From Aeromonas veronii bv. veronii (GTDB lineage: Bacteria > Pseudomonadota > Gammaproteobacteria > Enterobacterales > Aeromonadaceae): a stretch of 46,536 bases of DNA. The stretch covers positions 1 through 46,536 of the forward strand of contig NZ_CDDK01000014.1 in assembly GCF_000820225.1 (NCBI RefSeq), read 5' to 3'. The translations under genes and the position numbers were made by a program. Below, one piece after another: positions 41,731 through 46,536 of this stretch. Each line of letters begins with the position of its first letter. Position 1 is the stretch's first letter. Under the pieces are notes generated by a model that did no database searches, was not told the origin of the DNA, and saw nothing but the letters and a program-made list of their open reading frames with translations.

Positions 41731-44049
41731 ATGTCCATAGGATTACCGCTCAAGCGGGTGGATGCCGAGGCCAAGGTGACCGGCAGCGCCCGCTATACCG
41801 ATGACAACATCATGCTCGGGATGCGCCACGCCAAGTACGTGCGAAGCAATATTGCCCACGGCAAGGTGCTTGCCATCGATGCGACCGAGGCACTGGCCCT
41901 GCACGGGGTCGAAGCCGTGTTTACCCATGAAGATGTCCCTACCACCTGTTTTCGCACCGCCGGTCACGCCTGGTCCCTCGATGAGGCGAAACGGGATGTG
42001 AAAGACCGCCGTCTGCTCACCGACCATGTACGCCACTTTGGTGATGGGGTCGCCATCGTGGTGGCGCGCGATCCGCTGGTGGCCGAAAAAGCGGCCGCGC
42101 TGGTCAAGGTGACTTACGAGCCGCTGCCGGTGATGACGGATGCCCAAAGCGCGCTGGCCGACGGTGCCTATCCCATCCACCCGAGCGGCAATCTGCTGCG
42201 CCAAAGCCAGCTTCGCGCCAATGACCCGGAGCAGGCCATTGCCTCCGCTGACCTGCAATTTCAGGCGCACTACCGGACGCCGGTGGTGCAGCACTGCCAT
42301 CTGGAGACGGTGACCTGCTACGCCTACATGGATCAACCGGACCACATCATCGTCGTCAGCAGCACCCAGATCCCCCAGATAGTGCGTAGCCGGGTGGCCA
42401 AGTCCCTCGGCCTGCCCTGGTCTAGCGTGCGAGTGATCAAACCCTATATGGGCGGCGGCTTTGGCAACAAGCAGGATGTGCTGGAAGAGCCGATGGCGGC
42501 GTTTTTGAGCTACAAACTCGGCGGTGTGCCGGTCAAGGTGACCTTGAGCCGGGAGGAGTGCTTCTTTGCCTCTCGTACCCGCCACGGTTTTGCCATCGAT
42601 GGCAAGATGGGCCTCAACCGCGACGGCACCCTCAAGGGCTATCAGCTCGACGTGCTCTCCAACACTGGCGGCTATGCCTCTCACGGCCACTCCATAGCCA
42701 GCGCCGGGGGCAACAAGATCAGCTACCTCTATCCGCGCAGCGCCTTCGGTTATGACGCCAAGACCTTCTACAGCAACCTGCCCACCGCTGGTGCCATGCG
42801 CGGTTACGGCGCGCCCCAGGTGATTTTTGCCCTCGAATGCATGCTGGATGACGCCTGCGCCGAACTGGGGCTGGATCCGCTTGATGTGCGGATCGCCAAC
42901 GTGGCGCGGGAAGGGGACGTCAATCAGGTCAACCAGAAGACCATCTACAGCGCCGGGTTGCCCGACTGCCTGATCCGTGGTCGCGAGATGTTCGAGTGGG
43001 ATCGACTCAAGACTGAGTGTCTGGAGCAGGATCCGGCGAGCCGGGTGCGGCGCGGCATTGGGGTGGCCTGTTTCAGCTACGGCTCCAACACCTATCCGGT
43101 GGGGGTCGAAATTGCTGGTGCCCGCATGCTGCTCAATCAGGATGGCACCGTCAATCTGCAGATCGGTGCCACCGAGATAGGGCAGGGGTCGGACACCGTC
43201 TTTGCCCAGATGGCGGCCCAGACGTTAGGCATTCCGTTTGAGCAGATCCGGGTCATCTCGACCCAGGATACCGACATCACCGCCTATGATCCGGGCTCGT
43301 TCGCCTCGCGCCAGAGCTATGTGGCGGCCCCTGCCATCCATCAGGCGGCGCTGCAGTTGCGGGCTCGCATTCTGTCGCTGGCGGCCCAACTCTGCCATCA
43401 GGATGTAGGATCGCTGACCCTGATCGACGGCTACGTGGTGCTGGCCGGTGCGCCGGACAAGGTGCTGATCAGCGTCGCCGAGGTGTCGGTCAACGCCTAC
43501 TACCACCTCACTATCGGCGGCCAGATCACCTCCGAGGTCTCCCACAAGACCACCACCAATCCGCCGAGCTTTGGCTGCACCTTTGTCGATCTCAGCGTCG
43601 ATATCGATCTCTGCAAGGTGACCATCAATCGCATCATCAACCTGCACGATGCGGGCAAGATCCTCAACCCGCAGCTGGCGGAGGGACAGGTGCATGGCGG
43701 CATGGGGATGGGGATCGGCTGGTCGCTGTTCGAGGAGATGATCATCGACGCCAAGAGCGGCGTGGTGCGCAACCCCAACCTGCTCGACTACAAGTTCCCC
43801 ACCATGCTGGATTTGCCGGAGCTTGAATGCGACTTCGTGCAGACCTACGAGCCCCAATCGGTCTATGGCCACAAATCCCTGGGGGAACCGCCGATCATTT
43901 CGCCGGGCCCGGCCATCCGTAACGCCATCCGCATGGCGACCGGCGTCGCCATCAACGAGCTGCCCATCACCCCCAAAACCCTGTTCCGGGAGTTTGTCGC
44001 GGCGGGTTTGATTGGCGAGGGATCAGGGGAGGAGCAACACCATGTTTGA
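41731..44049 (+). CDS. xdhA: Xanthine dehydrogenase molybdenum subunit
   Basis: A 772-residue Mo-binding subunit (E. coli XdhA 752) that hydroxylates hypoxanthine and xanthine. Mo-cofactor motifs are GGGFGNKQD, GAMRGYGAPQ, GATEIGQGSDT and the catalytic glutamate in GHKSLGEPPII. It lacks the N-terminal ferredoxin and FAD domains, which are encoded separately by xdhC and xdhB. The ATG follows AAGGA; an in-frame TTG two codons earlier is possible. In E. coli xdhABC precedes ygeV-ygeW; here it lies at the opposite end of the island. Confidence 0.93.
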   Translation: MSIGLPLKRVDAEAKVTGSARYTDDNIMLGMRHAKYVRSNIAHGKVLAIDATEALALHGVEAVFTHEDVPTTCFRTAGHAWSLDEAKRDVKDRRLLTDHVRHFGDGVAIVVARDPLVAEKAAALVKVTYEPLPVMTDAQSALADGAYPIHPSGNLLRQSQLRANDPEQAIASADLQFQAHYRTPVVQHCHLETVTCYAYMDQPDHIIVVSSTQIPQIVRSRVAKSLGLPWSSVRVIKPYMGGGFGNKQDVLEEPMAAFLSYKLGGVPVKVTLSREECFFASRTRHGFAIDGKMGLNRDGTLKGYQLDVLSNTGGYASHGHSIASAGGNKISYLYPRSAFGYDAKTFYSNLPTAGAMRGYGAPQVIFALECMLDDACAELGLDPLDVRIANVAREGDVNQVNQKTIYSAGLPDCLIRGREMFEWDRLKTECLEQDPASRVRRGIGVACFSYGSNTYPVGVEIAGARMLLNQDGTVNLQIGATEIGQGSDTVFAQMAAQTLGIPFEQIRVISTQDTDITAYDPGSFASRQSYVAAPAIHQAALQLRARILSLAAQLCHQDVGSLTLIDGYVVLAGAPDKVLISVAEVSVNAYYHLTIGGQITSEVSHKTTTNPPSFGCTFVDLSVDIDLCKVTINRIINLHDAGKILNPQLAEGQVHGGMGMGIGWSLFEEMIIDAKSGVVRNPNLLDYKFPTMLDLPELECDFVQTYEPQSVYGHKSLGEPPIISPGPAIRNAIRMATGVAINELPITPKTLFREFVAAGLIGEGSGEEQHHV

Positions 44050-44920
44050 TATTGCCCGTTACTACAAGGCGCACAGCGTGGCCGAGGCGGTCGCCCTGCG
44101 TCAGGCTGATCCCGAGGCGCGTTTGCTGGCCGGTGGCACCGATGTGATGATCCAGCTCCATCACCTCAACGCCGCCTATCGCCATATCGTTGATATTCAC
44201 GACTTGCCCGAACTCAAAGGGGTGTGCGAGTTGCCTGATGGGTCGATCCGCATCGGCTCCGGCACCACCTTTACCGAGCTCATCGAAAACGAGCTGGTGC
44301 AGCGCCGCCTGCCAATGCTGGCCGAAGCCTCTGCCACCATCGCCGGCCCGCAGATCCGCAACGTCGCCACCTATGGCGGCAACATCTGCAACGGCGCCAC
44401 CAGTGCCGACTCGGCGGCGCCTACCGTCGCGCTCGAGGCCGAGCTTGAGATTGCTGGCCCTAACGGCACACGCCGCATCCCCATCGCCGGTTTTCACACC
44501 GGCCCCGGCAAGGTGGCGCTGCAACCGGCGGAGATCCTGGTGGCATTCCACTTTGCCCCGGACTCACACCCCCATGTGGGCTCCCACTACTTCAAGTACG
44601 CCATGCGGGGTGCCATGGATATCGCCACCATCGGCTGCGCCGCCTATTGCCAGATTGAGGATGGCCACTTCAAGAGCCTGCGGCTGGCTTATGGTGTGGC
44701 GGCCCCGACCCCGGTGCGCACCCCTCACGCGGAAGCCGCGGCCGAGGGGCAACCCCTAACTCGCGCCACACTGGCTGCCATTGCCGAGGCGGTGGTGGCC
44801 GACGTGGCACCGCGATCCTCCTGGCGGGCAGAAAAGGAATTTCGCCTGCACCTTATCAAAACCCTGGCGCAGCGGGTGGTCGCCTGCGCAGTCGAACGTG
44901 CCGGAGGCAAGATCCTATGA
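44042..44920 (+). CDS. xdhB: Xanthine dehydrogenase FAD-binding subunit
   Basis: A 292-residue FAD subunit, same length as E. coli XdhB. Canonical FAD loops are [11 protein letters not shown] (residues 32-42) and [21 protein letters not shown] (about 107-127). It passes electrons from the iron-sulfur subunit to the pyridine nucleotide or another acceptor. The ATG at 44042 lies 8 bases inside xdhA and follows GGAGGAG, giving translational coupling. The stop overlaps the start of xdhC by 4 bases. Confidence 0.94.
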   Translation: MFDIARYYKAHSVAEAVALRQADPEARLLAGGTDVMIQLHHLNAAYRHIVDIHDLPELKGVCELPDGSIRIGSGTTFTELIENELVQRRLPMLAEASATIAGPQIRNVATYGGNICNGATSADSAAPTVALEAELEIAGPNGTRRIPIAGFHTGPGKVALQPAEILVAFHFAPDSHPHVGSHYFKYAMRGAMDIATIGCAAYCQIEDGHFKSLRLAYGVAAPTPVRTPHAEAAAEGQPLTRATLAAIAEAVVADVAPRSSWRAEKEFRLHLIKTLAQRVVACAVERAGGKIL

Positions 44921-45402
44921 TGCAACCGCAAACCTGTCCCGCCGTGGAGATCCAGTGCGAAATCAACGGCAAACCTTACTCCTATGCGGTGTCGCCCACC
45001 ATGTCGCTGCTCCACTTCCTGCGCGGGCAGGGGCTTATCAGCGTGAAAGAGGGGTGCAGTGTCGGCGAGTGTGGCGCCTGTACCGTGCGGGTGAATGGCA
45101 CCGCCATCGACAGCTGCCTCTATCTGGCGGTCTGGGCCGATGGCAAATCCATTCGTACCGTGGAGGGGGAGCGCAAAGGCAATGAGCTCTCCGACGTGCA
45201 GCAGGCCTTTATCGACGAGGGGGCGGTGCAGTGCGGTTTTTGCACCCCGGGCCTCGTGATGGCGAGCGCGGCCCTGCTCGACAAGACCGAGCGCCGTCCG
45301 CTGACCGATGCGGAGATCCGCCGTGGGCTGTCGGGTAACCTCTGCCGCTGTACCGGTTATCAGAACGTGGTACGGGCGGTGAAGAAGTGCTGCAAAGGGT
45401 GA
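44917..45402 (+). CDS. xdhC: Xanthine dehydrogenase 2Fe-2S subunit
   Basis: A 161-residue two-cluster ferredoxin-like subunit (E. coli XdhC 159). All eight ligands are present: [10 protein letters not shown] and SC in the plant-type N-terminal cluster, CGFC and CRC in the C-terminal four-helix cluster. It relays electrons from the Mo site to FAD. The ATGA overlap with xdhB and the GGAGG site indicate coupled translation. This is the only intact [2Fe-2S] subunit of the xanthine dehydrogenase type in the window, which matters because XdhD has lost its own. Confidence 0.95.
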   Translation: MMQPQTCPAVEIQCEINGKPYSYAVSPTMSLLHFLRGQGLISVKEGCSVGECGACTVRVNGTAIDSCLYLAVWADGKSIRTVEGERKGNELSDVQQAFIDEGAVQCGFCTPGLVMASAALLDKTERRPLTDAEIRRGLSGNLCRCTGYQNVVRAVKKCCKG

Positions 45403-45490
45403 TAGTTCGGGTGCCGTGAGTGGTGCGTGCTGTTGTGTGAGTGTCTAGTCCTGAAATAGGTTTACACATTTTCAACTAGCATTTCTCTAC

Positions 45491-46354
45491 TCAGAACCCC
45501 CTATGTACCGCATCGGGGGTTCTGTATTTCAACGCATGATGCGGCCGCTCCTCGTTGTAAATATCCACTGCTTCACGCACCATCTCCCGCGCTTGCGCCA
45601 AATCCTGCGGGCTTTGCAACAATAACTCTCCTTTCAAAATCCCGTTCACCCGCTCCGCCAACGCATTCTGGTAACAGTCATACCCATCCGTCATCGAGCA
45701 TTTCACCCCGTACCGTTCATGTAATGACTGGTACAGCCCCGAGCAATACTGCACGCCGCGGTCCGAGTGATGGATAAGCTCCCCGCCGCCACGCCGTTGC
45801 TTCAGTGCTTTCTTGAACGCCATCGCCACCGACTTGGCGTGCATTCCTTCGTGCACGTGATGGCCCACTATCTTGCGTGAGTACGCATCCGTCACCAGGC
45901 TCAGGTACAGCGGCCCGCTTCTGGCTGGCAGATAGGTGATATCTGCGACCCAGACCTGCTCCGGTGCTACCGGTGTGACCTGCTCTGGCCCCGCCTTGAG
46001 CAAGTTGGGATGACGGTAGAAACGGTGAAAACTGTGGGTGGTCTTGTGATACGCCCGCTTAGGCTGCACCAGCAGGCGGTGCTCGGCCAATATCCGAAAC
46101 AGCCTGTCCCGCCCGACCTTGAGCCCGCCATCCTCCTGACCCTGCAGCAGATAATGCAGCTTGCGAGTGCCCACCCGAGGTTGTCGCAGTCGAACCTGAC
46201 GCACGAAGCGCACCACCTGCAATCCCTGTGCATGGCGCTCGTCGGCGACCCGATTGCGTTTGTAGTAAGCCTGCCGGCTTATCCCCAGAAACAGGCAAGC
46301 CCTGACAATGGTCAGCCTCTCGACTTGCCGCTGCGAGAGGACTTGCCGGGTCGC
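45491..46354 (-). CDS. IS3-family transposase OrfB (DDE catalytic part)
   Basis: Coordinates run from the frameshift site to the stop, 287 residues after the shift. The DDE triad is visible in WVADITYL (first Asp), HHSDRGVQYCS (second Asp) and NALAERVNGILKGE (Glu), with the HTH-like ISRQAYYKRNR region upstream, as in OrfB of IS3 and IS150. The catalytic frame is intact, so the element may be active. A TTG at 46222 could start a shorter product, but fusion to OrfA by frameshifting is the normal route. Confidence 0.85.
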   Translation of the reverse strand, partial: ATRQVLSQRQVERLTIVRACLFLGISRQAYYKRNRVADERHAQGLQVVRFVRQVRLRQPRVGTRKLHYLLQGQEDGGLKVGRDRLFRILAEHRLLVQPKRAYHKTTHSFHRFYRHPNLLKAGPEQVTPVAPEQVWVADITYLPARSGPLYLSLVTDAYSRKIVGHHVHEGMHAKSVAMAFKKALKQRRGGGELIHHSDRGVQYCSGLYQSLHERYGVKCSMTDGYDCYQNALAERVNGILKGELLLQSPQDLAQAREMVREAVDIYNEERPHHALKYRTPDAVHRGF

Positions 46355-46536
46355 TTTTTTACGATGGAGACGCCGTAGTCATTCTTCAGTACATCGACGA
46401 CGGCCTCAAAGAACTGGGCCTTCTGACTCATCAGCGCCAGCTGTTGCTCGAGTTCCTTGATGCGCTGTTCGGGCGTCTGGTTGTCGGGGTCAGGCATGGT
46501 GATGCTCCTGCCAGCGCGCACAGAAGCCCCCTGGCT
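46312..46536 (-). CDS. IS3-family transposase OrfA, 5' end outside the window
   Basis: The frame is open to the window edge, so the N-terminal helix-turn-helix is missing from view. Visible parts are a heptad-like segment (QRIKELEQQLALMSQKAQFFEAVVD) of the leucine-zipper type and a basic tail VSIVKKRPGKSSRS. An internal ATG at 46497 exists, but the true start should lie beyond the edge. The 3' end overlaps OrfB. Confidence 0.75.
   Translation of the reverse strand, partial: SQGASVRAGRSITMPDPDNQTPEQRIKELEQQLALMSQKAQFFEAVVDVLKNDYGVSIVKKRPGKSSRSGKSRG
46354..46360 (-). other. A AAA AAG slippery heptamer for -1 frameshifting
   Basis: In the OrfA frame the codons read GTA AAA AAG. A -1 slip gives AAA AAA GCG, which enters the OrfB frame exactly. 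This is the classic IS3-family signal for the OrfAB transposase. Confidence 0.8.

Larger units (their letters stand above)
45442..46536 (-). mobile_element. IS3-family insertion sequence, cut by the window edge
   Basis: Two overlapping transposase frames on the minus strand with a frameshift signal identify an IS3-family element. One end is placed at about 45442, where TGTCTAGTCCTGAAATAGG starts with the TG typical of IS3 termini; this is provisional because the other terminal repeat and target duplication lie outside. It bounds the purine island 40 bases after xdhC. Confidence 0.75.

Noticed and set aside
1..46536. CRISPR array, tRNA or rRNA genes
   Set aside because: No regularly spaced repeats and no tRNA or rRNA pattern were seen anywhere in the window.

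Overview
The window looks like a piece of an Aeromonas chromosome (inference). It is GC-rich, has gammaproteobacterial pfkA and tpiA, and has the MukBEF condensin locus in the elyC / cmoM-mukF-mukE-mukB arrangement seen in Enterobacterales, Vibrionales and Aeromonadales. No rRNA or tRNA gene was recognised, so the genus is a judgement from synteny and protein character.

Layout. Positions 1-442 hold no gene I can identify apart from the pfkA terminator. Positions 443-10669 are housekeeping: pfkA, tpiA and elyC on the minus strand, then cmoM-mukF-mukE-mukB on the plus strand. Positions 10670-16740 are a lineage-specific stretch of small or poorly known genes: a short RlpA-like lipoprotein, a DUF6979-like protein, a secreted beta-barrel-like protein, two small proteins (one of only 35 residues and very lysine-rich), an alpha/beta hydrolase, a TOPRIM protein resembling the Wadjet nuclease JetD, and a secreted protein with a duplicated cysteine motif.

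Positions 17224-45402 form a 28 kb purine catabolism island closely matching the E. coli xdhABC-ygeVWXY-hyuA-yqeABC-mocA-ygfK-ssnA-ygfM-xdhD-xanQ-guaD-ghxQ region, rearranged. The order here is ygeW-ygeX-ygeY-hyuA-yqeA, an inserted DMT-family transporter, yqeB-yqeC (minus), mocA, ygfK-ssnA-ygfM-xdhD-xanQ-guaD-ghxQ, and xdhA-xdhB-xdhC at the far end. The regulator ygeV and aegA/uacT are not in the window.

How the genes fit together (family knowledge plus inference): XanQ and GhxQ import purine bases. GuaD turns guanine into xanthine and XdhABC oxidises hypoxanthine and xanthine. MocA, YqeB and YqeC mature the molybdenum (probably selenium-dependent) cofactor of XdhD. The reductase YgfK and the hydrolases SsnA, HyuA and YgeY would open the ring and trim it towards 2,3-diureidopropionate and 2,3-diaminopropionate. 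YgeW would release carbamoyl phosphate, YqeA would make ATP from it, and YgeX would convert 2,3-diaminopropionate to pyruvate and ammonia. As I recall, recent work has linked this gene set to anaerobic urate breakdown in gut bacteria; step assignments here are inferred.

Three operons of the island (ygeW, ygfK, xdhA) are preceded by sigma-54-like -24/-12 elements, and the first also by a cluster of TGAT/ATCA dyads, suggesting a shared regulon under an enhancer-binding protein encoded elsewhere. The window ends inside an IS3-family insertion sequence (about 45442 to the edge) with an A AAA AAG frameshift site.
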